Source of the DNA: Streptomyces chrestomyceticus JCM 4735
GTDB lineage: Bacteria; Actinomycetota; Actinomycetes; Streptomycetales; Streptomycetaceae
DNA: 64,000 bases
Assembly (NCBI RefSeq): GCF_003865135.1
Contig: NZ_BHZC01000001.1
Span: forward strand, 8,866,001-8,930,000
Direction of reading: 5' to 3'
Under the pieces are notes generated by a model. It was not told the origin of the DNA, did no database searches, and saw only the letters and a list, made by a program, of their open reading frames with translations. Of the stretch, positions 8,173 through 17,459 are shown piece after piece. The position numbers were made by a program, and so were the translations under genes. The first letter of the stretch is position 1. Each line of letters opens with the position of its first letter.

Positions 8173-11100
8173 ATGCCCGAGACGATCCGGTGGACCGTAC
8201 TGCCCGACGGCCCGGCCGCCGACGGCACCCTGCGGCTGACGGTGCTGGTCAGCCCCCGCCTCACCGGCGGCAACCGCCTCGACGCCTTCCAAGGCTTCCG
8301 TGACTGGCCGGACACCCTGCGCAGGTACGCGCCTGCGCTCCAGGTCGCCTTCCGCGCGCCCGGCACCACCGGGCCGGGTGTCTTCGTCCCCACCACGGCC
8401 CAGACGGGGCGCTTCCCGCCGGCCGACAGCGCGCTGTGGACCGAGCTGTTCAAGCCCGACACGGTCGTCCGCGCGCCCTCCGGGGCCTTCGCCGCGACGG
8501 CGGAAAAGCTTCCGGTGCTGCGCTCGTTCCCTGCCGGGGCGGTGCACGACCAGGTCACGGCACTGTACGAGGCAGCGGTGAGCGCGACGGCCGGACGCCG
8601 GGCGAACCCGCCGACCAGCGGCGGCGAACTGGACCTCGCCGCCGCGCGCCCCCTGGAGACGCCGCTGCCCGCCGCCGACTGGGACCACCCCCACGGCAGC
8701 GACCTCACCGACGTACTGACCCGCACCATCCGGGCCTTCTCCGGCCAGGTCGGCACCACCTACCCCCGGCTGGACAGCCTCATCGGCGCGTCGCCCGCCG
8801 GACGGCGGGACGCCACCGCCGAGCCGAACCTCTACCGCCCCCGGCACATGGACCGCGCCGCGCGCGACTACACGCAGGACAGCGCGCTGCTCGGACTCGC
8901 CGAGATGTACCGCTTCTACGACCGGGCCGCGCGCCCGGCGGGCTCCGCCGCCGTACCGCCCCGGGCCGCACCCGAAGCCGAACCGCCTCCGCAGAAACCG
9001 GACTTCGACTTCCACACCGCGTGCGCCCTCCTCGCCGACTACCCCGAACTCCTGCGGCGCTTCGGCCTCGCCCTCGACCTGGTCGTCACACCCCCGGCCG
9101 GTCTCGCCGACCGCTGGCAGGCCCGGGTGACCTTCACGGCCGCCCAGGAGCACCTGAACGCCGACGAGACACTGCGCCCCTGGACGGCGCTGCGGCACGT
9201 CCCCGGACGGCGCTTCGAACCGTACGCCGCCGACGACGGCTTCCACGGCCACCGGATGCTCAAGCTGGGCGCCGACGCGGTGCGCACCACCGACCTGGAC
9301 CTCGACGGCGCCGCGATGAAGTTCGTCGAGTTCTCCCGCGTCATCGACCAGTACCTGAGCGGTACGGGCGAACCGGGCACGGCCGTCGCCGCCGACCCCA
9401 CCGCCGTACCCGCCCTGCACGGCGCGGGCCTGACCGTCGTCCACGACGACCGCGACCGGACCCTCGCCGACCAGATGGAGGCCGACGCCCGGCACACGGC
9501 GGGCGTCGGCCCCGACGGGCAGCCCGTCGCCGCCGCGGTCTTGGACGCCGCCCACCTCGTCCGCGGGCTGCGCGTCGACGTCGGCGTGGCGGACGAGCGG
9601 ACCGGGCGCGTCACCACCTGGTACCCGCTGTGCGCGCGGACCGGGGAGTACGCGATCAGGCGGCCCGGCGCGCCGGCCGTACCGATCGCCGCCGCACCCG
9701 ACGAAGGGCACGTCAAGGCGTCCGCCGTCACCCGCGACCGCGCCGCCGACCACCAGCTCTACGTCCACCAGGCGCTGTTCGGCTGGCACGGCTGGAGCCT
9801 GGCCGCCCCGCCGCCCGGCCGGACCCTCGGCGCCGACAACCGGCCGCAGGTGCCCGCCCCCGAAATCTCCGACCGCTTCCCGCTCGCCGCCACGTTCCGG
9901 CCCACCCCCGGCACGCTGCCCGCCCTGCGCTACGGCCGTACGTACCGGCTGCGGGCCCGCCTGGTCGATCTCGCGGGCAACAGCCTCGCCCCCGGGGCGC
10001 CCGCCGTGGAGGGCACCGCCACCGAGCCCGTCACGTACGGCCGCTGGGAACCCGTACCGCCGCCCGTGATCGTGCCGAGGTGGCCGTTCCTGGAGGGCGA
10101 GTCGGAACCGCACCTGGTCATCCGCAGCACCGTCGACGCGGACGGACGGCCGCTGACGCCCAGGGAATGGGCCGACCTCCGCAACCCGCAGGTCCCCGAC
10201 CACGGGAAGAACTCACCCGCCGACGGCCTCGACCGCCGCTACCGCGCCTTCGACGAACGGCACATCAGCCCGCCCAAGAGCGCACTCCAGATGGCCGAGC
10301 AGCACGGCATGTACGACGCGGCCTTCGGCCCCGGCGTATCGGAGGCCGTGCGCCGCCAGTACTTCGCGGCGGCGTCCCGGGAGGCGGGCAGCTACCTCGA
10401 CACGGTGGTCAGCCTCCCCGAGGACCCCCGCGTCACCCGCGACCTGAAGGCCGCGGAGGAGATCCACGTCGCCAAGCACAGCCCGCACGACACCTCACCC
10501 CTGACCGAACTGCCGGTGGCCCGGGGCGAGGGCCTGCGCACCGGCGAGTACGTCGTCCACGACGCCGCCCAGCTCCTGCTCCCGTACCTGCCCGACGTCC
10601 CCGCCCGCGGCGTCGCCCTGCGCGGACTGCCGGGCACGGGCGACCAGCCCCACCGCACCTACGACTTCACCGGCACCTGGCCCCAGGCACGGCCGCTGCG
10701 GCTGCGGATCGTCGAGGGGGACCGTCCGCCGGACCCGCCGGTGGGCGGCGTCCTGACCGTGTACGTACCGAAGGCGGAGGTGGTGACCGTCCGCATGAGC
10801 TGCCGGGTCGCGGAGGCGGACCTCCCGCTGTTCCGTGTCTGGCGGCTGCTGACCGCCTCGCCCCTGTGGAACGACCCGCTGCGGCTGACCCCGGAGAAGC
10901 AGCGGGAGCTCACGGCCGCGTCGGCGGCCGGCGAGAACTGGATGATCACCCCGTGGACGGAACTCACCCTCGTGCACGCCGTCGAGAAGCCGCTGGCCCC
11001 GCCGTCCCTGGCCGGTCTGCGCTTCGACCGCACGGCCGGGGAGACCTTCGCGCTGGTCTCCGGCACGCTGACCCTGCACGCCAGGAGCACCGGCCGGATC

Positions 11101-12405
11101 GACCTGGACGCGACCTGGGAGGAGTGGCTCGACGACGTCAAGGAGTCCGCGCCGCGCCGGGTGACCGGCCGCGACCACGTCGGCGACCTCACCACGGACC
11201 GTTTCCGGGACACCCGCAGCTTCTCCGACGTACGGCACGAGTTCCGCGACACCCGGCACCGCAACGTCACCTACACGCCGACCGCGACCACCCGCTTCCG
11301 CGAGTACTTCCACCCGGCGATCACCGACCGGCCCGAGCTGATCACCAGCCGGGGCCCGGCCGCCGCCGGACCCACCGGCCGGGGCTGGCCGGTGCCGGCC
11401 ACCCGCCGCCCCGAGCCGCCCGAAGTGAGCCACACCGTCCCCACCTTCACCTGGGAACGCACGGTGGACACCGCGGCACACCGGGTGACCCGGACCCGCA
11501 GGTGCGCGGGCGTACGCGTCCACCTCCGCCGCCCCTGGTTCAGTTCCGGGGACGACGAACTCCTCGCCGTCGTCCTCGACCCCGGCAGCCGGCTCCCGGC
11601 CGAACTCGTCACCCGCTGCGGCACCGACCCCGTCTGGGCGGACGACTCGGTCCTGCCGCGCCTGCGCCCCGCCAACTTCCCGAACGCCGCGGTGACCGCC
11701 ACGGACCGGCTCCTCGCGGAGACCGTCGGCGGCACGCCCGCGGCCGTCACGGTCGCCGCGTACGCGCCGGTGTACGACGCGGAGCTGGGCCTCTGGACCT
11801 GCGACATCGACGTGAACCTCGGCGACCTCGCCGACAGCCCCGCCTACTTCCCCTACCTGCGGCCGGTCTTCGCCCGCTACCAGCCGTACGCCGTCGATCC
11901 CCTGCACCTGTCGAAAGTGGTCACCGGGGAGTTCGTCCAACTGCTGCCCGACCGTAAGGTCACCGCCGCGATGACGGCCGACGGCCGGATCCGCGTCGCA
12001 CTGAGCGGCCCGGCCGCCGCCAACGACACGGGCGAGTTCACCGGCCCGGGACGCGACGGCATGGCGGCGAGCCGCCGCGTCACCGTCACCGTCCAGCAGC
12101 GGGCCCGCTCCGGCGGCGACCTGGACTGGACGGCGACCGACGCCACCGCCGAACTGACCTGCACCCCCGAAGGCACCGGCTTCACCTGGACCGGCGAACT
12201 GGCCCCGCCACCTTCCCGGTTCCCTTCCCCCAGCCTGTACCGGCTCCTCGTCGAGGAGTACGAGACCTACTTCACCGACCGTACGACGGCCACCGGCACC
12301 CTCACCGCGAACGGCGTCACCCGCCCGGTGTCCCGGCGGCTCGTCCACGCGGACTTCTTCGGGCTGACGACGACGGTGTTCGGGAAGGTGGTGCTGGAGG
12401 AGTAG
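8173..12405 (+). CDS. Very large protein of unknown function, second of a pair
   Basis: 1410 residues, starting at ATG 3 bp after the previous stop. The N-terminus has the phrase VSPRLTGGNRLDAFQGFRDW. Later regions include a possible beta-sandwich block (YGRTYRLRARLVDLAGNSL, ~590-610) and long Arg/Asp/Pro-rich segments. No signal peptide, membrane helix, P-loop or obvious catalytic motif was seen. Composition and codon bias match its partner, so the pair appears to be a long-standing unit. Its location behind the nSTAND-WD40 regulator may mean functional linkage, but the 143-bp gap with hairpins leaves this open. Function unknown. Confidence 0.75.
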   Translation: MPETIRWTVLPDGPAADGTLRLTVLVSPRLTGGNRLDAFQGFRDWPDTLRRYAPALQVAFRAPGTTGPGVFVPTTAQTGRFPPADSALWTELFKPDTVVRAPSGAFAATAEKLPVLRSFPAGAVHDQVTALYEAAVSATAGRRANPPTSGGELDLAAARPLETPLPAADWDHPHGSDLTDVLTRTIRAFSGQVGTTYPRLDSLIGASPAGRRDATAEPNLYRPRHMDRAARDYTQDSALLGLAEMYRFYDRAARPAGSAAVPPRAAPEAEPPPQKPDFDFHTACALLADYPELLRRFGLALDLVVTPPAGLADRWQARVTFTAAQEHLNADETLRPWTALRHVPGRRFEPYAADDGFHGHRMLKLGADAVRTTDLDLDGAAMKFVEFSRVIDQYLSGTGEPGTAVAADPTAVPALHGAGLTVVHDDRDRTLADQMEADARHTAGVGPDGQPVAAAVLDAAHLVRGLRVDVGVADERTGRVTTWYPLCARTGEYAIRRPGAPAVPIAAAPDEGHVKASAVTRDRAADHQLYVHQALFGWHGWSLAAPPPGRTLGADNRPQVPAPEISDRFPLAATFRPTPGTLPALRYGRTYRLRARLVDLAGNSLAPGAPAVEGTATEPVTYGRWEPVPPPVIVPRWPFLEGESEPHLVIRSTVDADGRPLTPREWADLRNPQVPDHGKNSPADGLDRRYRAFDERHISPPKSALQMAEQHGMYDAAFGPGVSEAVRRQYFAAASREAGSYLDTVVSLPEDPRVTRDLKAAEEIHVAKHSPHDTSPLTELPVARGEGLRTGEYVVHDAAQLLLPYLPDVPARGVALRGLPGTGDQPHRTYDFTGTWPQARPLRLRIVEGDRPPDPPVGGVLTVYVPKAEVVTVRMSCRVAEADLPLFRVWRLLTASPLWNDPLRLTPEKQRELTAASAAGENWMITPWTELTLVHAVEKPLAPPSLAGLRFDRTAGETFALVSGTLTLHARSTGRIDLDATWEEWLDDVKESAPRRVTGRDHVGDLTTDRFRDTRSFSDVRHEFRDTRHRNVTYTPTATTRFREYFHPAITDRPELITSRGPAAAGPTGRGWPVPATRRPEPPEVSHTVPTFTWERTVDTAAHRVTRTRRCAGVRVHLRRPWFSSGDDELLAVVLDPGSRLPAELVTRCGTDPVWADDSVLPRLRPANFPNAAVTATDRLLAETVGGTPAAVTVAAYAPVYDAELGLWTCDIDVNLGDLADSPAYFPYLRPVFARYQPYAVDPLHLSKVVTGEFVQLLPDRKVTAAMTADGRIRVALSGPAAANDTGEFTGPGRDGMAASRRVTVTVQQRARSGGDLDWTATDATAELTCTPEGTGFTWTGELAPPPSRFPSPSLYRLLVEEYETYFTDRTTATGTLTANGVTRPVSRRLVHADFFGLTTTVFGKVVLEE

Positions 12406-12463
12406 GGGAGCGGTCCGGACCTGGGGGGCCGCCTGGCTCTGGGAGTGCGGCGGCCGCCCGGTT

Positions 12464-12802
12464 CTACGGGTACCCGAGTTCGCCGGTCCGCAGAAAGCGC
12501 AGAACGGACCGGTGCAGGAGGTCGAGAAACTGCGGCAGGCCGTCGGTCACCCGGTCGAACTCCGCCGTGTCCGGCCCCGAGGACGCTGTGGACGACCGGT
12601 ACACCGCGCCGTCCTCGCCGACGGCGAACAGCCGCCCGCCACCGTCCGAGGCGAACACCACCCCGAGCGGGCCACCGGCGCCGGGCAGGCGGACCGTTCC
12701 CTCTTCGGTGAGGCGGCGCACGACCTCGTGCGCGGGGTGGACGAAGCAACCGCTGCCCACATCGCCGAGCGTGACCTCCCCGATCGACGTGTAGAACGCC
12801 AC
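12464..12802 (-). CDS. SUKH (SMI1/KNR4)-like protein, probably 5'-truncated
   Basis: About 112 residues from GTG 12802. The text IGEVTLGDVGSGCFVHPA, then GVVFASDGGGRLFAV and a C-terminal helix, fits SUKH-type proteins, which serve as immunity or housekeeping adaptors. The frame stays open upstream to 12976, but that part contains codons unlike the neighbours (AAT TTT CTT AGA), so I treat it as non-coding. No ribosome binding site precedes GTG 12802, and SUKH proteins usually carry a longer N-terminus, so the gene may be a 5' remnant. It is convergent with the giant gene pair. No polymorphic toxin is adjacent. Confidence 0.5.
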   Translation of the reverse strand: MAFYTSIGEVTLGDVGSGCFVHPAHEVVRRLTEEGTVRLPGAGGPLGVVFASDGGGRLFAVGEDGAVYRSSTASSGPDTAEFDRVTDGLPQFLDLLHRSVLRFLRTGELGYP

Positions 12803-13041
12803 GAGAGCCGCGGCGGATGGCGGCCCGGCGGCGAGAGCGCCGACCGGCGGAATAGCCCCGCCTTCCGGTGCCCGATCCGGGGCAACAAGGGCGCTGGCCA
12901 GGCCTCTTGCCCCCCAGGCAAGAAGCGGTGGGAAAAAATTCCGGCCCCGGAGTGTGAGGCACGGACGCCGGGACACAAGAGCGTCAGTGCTTCGGAACCG
13001 CAGGCACCCCGTCCCAGAGGGGCCAGTCTGCCGTTTTCCGG

Positions 13042-13055
13042 TGAGTGGCCACTCA
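13042..13055. promoter_or_regulatory. 14-bp palindrome before the sigma factor gene
   Basis: TGAGTGGCCACTCA is a perfect palindrome ending 43 bp before the sigma factor ATG. Its position suits an operator, or a transcription-start-proximal hairpin. A separate short hairpin CTTGCC/GGCAAG lies near 12904-12920. Confidence 0.4.
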
Positions 13056-13098
13056 TCTGCCTGCGAAACCGCCCACCAGCGTCTAAGGAGAGCCGGCG

Positions 13099-13923
13099 AT
13101 GGCCACCACCATGATCGCGCGCCGCCACGGGCGCCGTCACGACGACCCCGACACCAGCGAGGAACTCCGGCTGCTCGTCACGCTGCCGGACGGGCCCAAG
13201 AAGGAGCGGCTGCGCCAGCGCGTGATCACCGCCTGGCTGCCGCTGGCCCACCGGCAGGCCGTGCGGCTGCGCGAGCGCGGCGAGCAGCTCGACGACCTCA
13301 AGCAGGTCGCCGCCCTCGGCCTGGTCAAGGCGGTCGACCGCTTCGACCCCGAGCGGGCCGACGCCTTCGAGCAGTTCGCCATACCCACCATCACGGGCGA
13401 GCTCAAGCGGCACTTCCGCGACCACACCTGGGACGTGCACGTGCCCCGGCGCACCCAGGAACTGCGCAACAAGGTCCGCAAGGCCGTACGGGAGCTGAGC
13501 ACCACCCTGGACGGCCGGTCGCCGACCGTGGCGCAGATCGCCGAGCACGCCCGGCTCCCGGAGGACGATGTGGTGCTCGGGCTGGAGGCGCTGGAGACCT
13601 ACCGGTCCCTGTCGCTGGACGTGGCCCTGGACCGCAGCGGCGACAACGACGACTACACGCTCATGGACACCCTGGGCGCGGCCGACGGCCGCTTCGGTCT
13701 CATCGAGGACCGCGAAACGGTCAAGCCCGCCCTGGCCCGGCTGCCCGAACGCGAACGCCGCATTCTCTACCTGCGGTTCTTCAAGGACATGACGCAGAGC
13801 GCCATCGCCGCCGAACTGGGCCTCTCCCAGATGCACGTCTCCCGGCTGATCAGCCGGGCGCTGGCCCGCGTCCGGGCGGAGATCGACCGGACCACGGAGG
13901 CGGACGGCCCGGTTGCCGCTTGA
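13099..13923 (+). CDS. RNA polymerase sigma factor of the SigB/SigF/SigG type
   Basis: 274 residues, the usual size of stress/developmental sigma factors of this group. Region 2 is seen at ~60-125 (DDLKQVAALGLVKAVDRFDP, then FAIPTITGELKRHFRDHTW). Region 3 is at ~125-190. Region 4 with its helix-turn-helix is at ~215-262 (LPERERRILYLRFFKDMTQS, then IAAELGLSQMHVSRLISRAL). AAGGAG lies 9 nt before ATG. Streptomyces relatives control osmotic or oxidative stress and sporulation genes, usually under anti-sigma/anti-anti-sigma control. No such partner is adjacent, so the controlling factor must be elsewhere. Confidence 0.9.
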   Translation: MATTMIARRHGRRHDDPDTSEELRLLVTLPDGPKKERLRQRVITAWLPLAHRQAVRLRERGEQLDDLKQVAALGLVKAVDRFDPERADAFEQFAIPTITGELKRHFRDHTWDVHVPRRTQELRNKVRKAVRELSTTLDGRSPTVAQIAEHARLPEDDVVLGLEALETYRSLSLDVALDRSGDNDDYTLMDTLGAADGRFGLIEDRETVKPALARLPERERRILYLRFFKDMTQSAIAAELGLSQMHVSRLISRALARVRAEIDRTTEADGPVAA

Positions 13924-14167
13924 GCGCGGGGACGCGGCAGACGGCGTGGACGGTCCGCTGGGCCGGTCCGCCCCGGGGGCCCGTCGCGGGAATTCCCTCT
14001 CACCGGTACCGCTGCGGGCCCCCGCCATCTCCGGCCCCGCGCATCCCGCCGGGAACTCCCGTGCGGGCAGCCGAATGTCGCGTTTTCGAGGTGGACCGAT
14101 TCTTCCGTCTCTGTAGAGTGCGAGATGCGCGAATCGCAGCTAGCCGTCTACAAGAACGGAGAGCGGA

Positions 14168-14719
14168 ATGGTCGCCGGTGTCATAGCGCAGAAATCGGAT
14201 CAGTGGTTCAACCTGGCGGACGTCGACGGTAACGGCTACATAGAGGAAGTCGACCTCCAGCGGCTGGCCGAGCGGACGCTGACGCACTTCGGGTACACCA
14301 AGGAGAGCCCCAAGTGGGCGCGCGTGCACGAGGCGTACGCCAAGGCCTGGCAGATCATGTACGAATTGACGGACACGGACAAGGACAACCGCATTTCGCG
14401 GTCCGAGTTCCAGACCTACATGGACCGCCACGCCAAGCCCTCGACGGCCGACGGTCTGCTGCGTCCGATCACGGATGCGGAGTTCCAGGTGGCCGACACG
14501 AACGACGACGGGTACCTGTCTCCGGACGAGTACGCCGAACTGCTCCGCGCGTTCGGTCTCTCCATCCGCGACGCCCGGGTCGGTGCCCGGAGCATCGACA
14601 CGGACAATGACGGCCGCATCAGCTCCGAGGAGTATTTCGTGGCCTGTCGCGACCTGTATTCCAGGGAGGCCGCCGACGACCGCAGCAGCCAGGTGTTCGG
14701 GCCGCTGACCCGTACCTGA
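14168..14719 (+). CDS. Four-EF-hand calcium-binding protein (calerythrin-like)
   Basis: 183 residues with four EF-hand loops: DVDGNGYIEEVD (~18-29), DTDKDNRISRSE (~69-80), DTNDDGYLSPDE (~113-124) and DTDNDGRISSEE (~147-158). Each has acidic residues at loop positions 1, 3 and 12, so all four sites could bind calcium. Size and spacing match actinobacterial calerythrin/sarcoplasmic calcium-binding proteins, which act as cytosolic Ca buffers or sensors. GGAGAGCGGA precedes ATG. It is a single-gene unit ended by the hairpin at 14787. Confidence 0.9.
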   Translation: MVAGVIAQKSDQWFNLADVDGNGYIEEVDLQRLAERTLTHFGYTKESPKWARVHEAYAKAWQIMYELTDTDKDNRISRSEFQTYMDRHAKPSTADGLLRPITDAEFQVADTNDDGYLSPDEYAELLRAFGLSIRDARVGARSIDTDNDGRISSEEYFVACRDLYSREAADDRSSQVFGPLTRT

Positions 14720-14786
14720 AATCCCGCGGGACGCGGAAATTCGCGGGACACGGAGAGCGGAATCCGCGGCTGACGCGGAGCACCGT

Positions 14787-14823
14787 GGCGGAGACCGGGC
14801 CGGGCCCGGTCTCCGCCTTCTTC
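14787..14823 (+). terminator. Strong intrinsic-type terminator
   Basis: Perfect 14-bp stem (GGCGGAGACCGGGC / GCCCGGTCTCCGCC, 14787-14800 / 14804-14817) with a 3-nt loop, followed by TTCTTC. It ends the EF-hand gene and separates it from the P450 read in the opposite direction. Confidence 0.8.
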
Positions 14824-14848
14824 GTGCCCGCCCCCGGGGGCCCGGCGT

Positions 14849-16042
14849 TCACCAGGTGACCGGCAGCGACTCGATGCGCCGGATGATCAGGTCGGCGCGC
14901 CACGGCAGCTCCTCCGACGCCGCGGCCGGCCGCAGGCCGGGGTGGTCGAGCAGGGCCGCCACCGCCACCTTCACCAGCATCCGCACCAGCGGCGGGCCCA
15001 TGCAGTGGTGTGTGCCGTGGCCGAAGGACAGATGCGGGTTGCCGCCGCGGTGGAAGTCCAGCCGCTCCGGGTCGGCGAACATCCGCGGGTCGTGGTTGCC
15101 GGCCGGCAGCGCGGGCAGCACCTGTTCGCCGGCGCGCACGAGCGTGCCGCCGACCTCGACGTTCTCGGTGGCGTACCGGGCGAAGGTGACGTGCGAGGGG
15201 AACGGCGCGTAGCGCAGCAGCTCGTCGGCGGCCCGCGGCAGCAGCTCCGGATCGGCCGTCAGCTCCCGGAAGTGGGAGGGGGAGGACAGCAGCACGTAAC
15301 AGGCGTTGGTGAGCTGGGTGGTGACGTTGTCGACGGCCAGCAGGATGTCGTTGACCAGCTCGCCGAGCTCCTCCATGGACAGCCCGTCGTCCTGGCCGAG
15401 CCGCGCCACCAGGCGGCTGACCAGGTCGTCCCGCGGCCGTTCCCGGCGGTCGGCGATGAGCCGGGCGGTGTAGCCGGAGATCTCCTCGATCCGCTCCGCC
15501 ACCACGTCGGCGGGCAGGCCGGTCCCGGCGAACCCTTCGAACCAGTCGAGGAAGACCGCCAGGTCCTCCTCGGGGATGCCGATCAGCGGGCAGAGGATGG
15601 CGACGGTGAGCGGTTTGGTGTACGCGGCGGCGAGGTCGGCCGGGGGCGGCTGCGCCGTACAACGCGCCAGCAGCCGCCGCGCCTCACGCTGGGCCAGTTC
15701 CTCCAGGTCCCGGACGTGTTCGGCGTTGAACATCAGCCCCTGGGCGAGGGCCTTGCGCAGGCGCGGCTGCTGGGGCGGATCGGTGTTCAGGATGCTGTCC
15801 CGCAGCGGGAGCGGGGTCAGCCGCGCCTCGTCGCTGCCCGGCGGGGGCGTACGGACGAACCGCCGGTCCCGCAGCACGAAGCGGATGTCCGCGTAACGCG
15901 TCACCAGCCAGGCGTTGTCACCGTACGGCGGGCGGACCCACGTCAGGCCGGGGCGGCTGCGGCACTGTTCGTATTCCGGGTCGACGGTGAGCCCGGACGG
16001 TTCGGAAAAAGGGTAATCGATGGGTTCGGGGTGTGTGTCCAC
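14849..16042 (-). CDS. Cytochrome P450 with unusual I-helix
   Basis: 397 residues, normal for a soluble bacterial P450. Heme loop FGHGTHHCMG gives Cys ~347. The ExxR pair is in ADELLRYAP. The I-helix reads LLAVDNVTTQ instead of the usual AG-x-D/E-TT, so the acid normally before the Thr pair is missing. That change is known in P450s that use another proton path or act on carrier-protein-bound substrates. GTG 16042 is preferred because GGAG sits ~6 nt before it; upstream open sequence is Arg/Pro-rich and unlike a P450. It is divergent from the biosynthetic operon and probably a tailoring oxidase for its product. Confidence 0.85.
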   Translation of the reverse strand: MDTHPEPIDYPFSEPSGLTVDPEYEQCRSRPGLTWVRPPYGDNAWLVTRYADIRFVLRDRRFVRTPPPGSDEARLTPLPLRDSILNTDPPQQPRLRKALAQGLMFNAEHVRDLEELAQREARRLLARCTAQPPPADLAAAYTKPLTVAILCPLIGIPEEDLAVFLDWFEGFAGTGLPADVVAERIEEISGYTARLIADRRERPRDDLVSRLVARLGQDDGLSMEELGELVNDILLAVDNVTTQLTNACYVLLSSPSHFRELTADPELLPRAADELLRYAPFPSHVTFARYATENVEVGGTLVRAGEQVLPALPAGNHDPRMFADPERLDFHRGGNPHLSFGHGTHHCMGPPLVRMLVKVAVAALLDHPGLRPAAASEELPWRADLIIRRIESLPVTW

Positions 16043-16612
16043 GGAATCTCCAGTACGGAAGTCGGAGCCCTGCCCACGACCGTTCTTCCCCGGTGTCGGC
16101 GCCCCGGGCGTGCGGTGCTTTCCGTGCCTGTGCCGCGCCGGTCCGGCCCGGCGCGGCGACTCACCGGAAAGACGGTAGTGCCGCGGTGCCGCCGAGGGGC
16201 GTCCCCTATTAGTCATTTCCCGGGCGGTATCCGCAAGGTGGCCGATTCCGCCGGATCACAAGGTGTCCAAGAGGAGGGTGGGGCTCGATCGAATTGTTCC
16301 GCCGGGTGCGTCCGCGGTGGCCCGCCGGGGCATGCGTCCGGCGTCCGCCGGGTGGCCAAAACCGTTGCTTGACGGCTGCCCGGCCCTCGGCAACTCTTGC
16401 AGCCGGATGCCGGATCTCCGGGGGTGCTCGCGGCATCGCGTGGATTCCGTACCGCCGCACTTCCTGTCGCCGCGGGGACCGCAATGCCCTCGCGGCCGCT
16501 CGTACTTCCTTTTCACGTCCATGTGCCGGCACCGGGTGACAGAAGGGGGACGGCAGCAGGTCCGGTCCCGCCGGTCCGTATTCGGTACAGACCGCGACGG
16601 AGGGTGTTTCGC
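16043..16612. other. 570-bp divergent intergenic region of the biosynthetic cluster
   Basis: Contains the start regions of the P450 (leftward) and the methyltransferase operon (rightward). Open frames across it lack coding bias. One weak promoter match for the operon is listed separately. A relatively A/T-rich patch (ATTAGTCATTTCCC near 16209-16222) may hold the leftward promoter. No regulator gene lies in the gap. Confidence 0.5.
16369..16397 (+). promoter_or_regulatory. Candidate promoter for the biosynthetic operon
   Basis: TTGACG (16369-16374) is followed after exactly 17 nt by AACTCT (16392-16397). The -35 box is good and the -10 box poor. It lies ~215 nt before the methyltransferase start, leaving a long leader. 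Confidence 0.3.
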
Positions 16613-17458
16613 ATGTCCGCCGAACCGAGTTGGACCGGAGCCTTTTCCCACCGGGAGATCGAGCGCACCTACGCCATGCTCACCGCCCTCGAAGAGGACG
16701 CCGCCGGACCCGACCGGCATTTCGGTCTGTGGCACGGCACCGACGACCCGGCCTCCGTCGAGGAGGCCACCGGGCGGCTGACCGAACGGGTCCTGTCCCA
16801 GCTCGGGGCCGAGAGAGGCAGCAGGATCCTGGACGTGGGGTGCGGCAACGGGCGTCCGGCGGTCCGGCTCGCCCAGACCTCGGGCGCGAGCGTCGTCGGC
16901 ATCGACATCGACGAGCGGGCGCTGCGCGCCGCGTCCGCGTACGCCCAGCAGCTCGGGCTGGGCCACGCGGTGCGCTTCCAGCACGCGGACGCGCTGCGGC
17001 CGCCGTTCGAGGACGCGTCCTTCGACGCGGCGCTGGCCTTCGAGAGCACGCCGCACTTCGACGTCGCGGAGCTGTACGGGGCGCTCGCCCGGGTGCTCCG
17101 GCCGGGCGGCCGGCTCGTCGTCGAGACCCCGTACGTACGCGGCCGGACGACCCGGGAACTGCTGGACCGCATCGGCCCGTACCTCAGCCTGCTGAACGCG
17201 GTCTCGCTGGACCCGCCGCACGTGCACCTGGCGGCGGCCCGGCAGGCCGGGCTGCACATCACCGAACTCTCGGACCTCACCGAGAGCGTACGGGGCTCCT
17301 TCGGCAGGCTGCTGGCCCGGCTGGAGAAGGCCGGTACCCGCCTGGCGGACACGCTGGGGGACGAACAGGCCGGCCGCCTCCTCGCGGCCTTCGCCGGCTG
17401 GGCCGAGGCCCCCGAGGTCGGCGGCATCCTCATGACCTTCACCAGGACGGAGCACTGA
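16613..17458 (+). CDS. SAM-dependent methyltransferase (class I)
   Basis: 281 residues. SAM-binding motif I ILDVGCGNGRPAVRLA is at ~70-85, followed by the acidic end of strand 2 (VVGIDIDERAL) and motif III-like LRPGGRLVVETPY. The N-terminal helix FSHREIERTY and size fit small-molecule C- or O-methyltransferases related to the UbiE/erg6-like group. ATG 16613 is preceded by GGAGGG. It is the first gene of the operon; the next starts 1 bp after its stop. It probably methylates the amino acid building block or the released product. The acceptor atom cannot be deduced. Confidence 0.85.
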   Translation: MSAEPSWTGAFSHREIERTYAMLTALEEDAAGPDRHFGLWHGTDDPASVEEATGRLTERVLSQLGAERGSRILDVGCGNGRPAVRLAQTSGASVVGIDIDERALRAASAYAQQLGLGHAVRFQHADALRPPFEDASFDAALAFESTPHFDVAELYGALARVLRPGGRLVVETPYVRGRTTRELLDRIGPYLSLLNAVSLDPPHVHLAAARQAGLHITELSDLTESVRGSFGRLLARLEKAGTRLADTLGDEQAGRLLAAFAGWAEAPEVGGILMTFTRTEH

Positions 17459-17459
17459 C

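Noticed and set aside
12547..14028. Minus-strand frame of 493 codons across the sigma factor gene
   Set aside because: It is the shadow of a clear sigma factor on the plus strand and resembles no protein.
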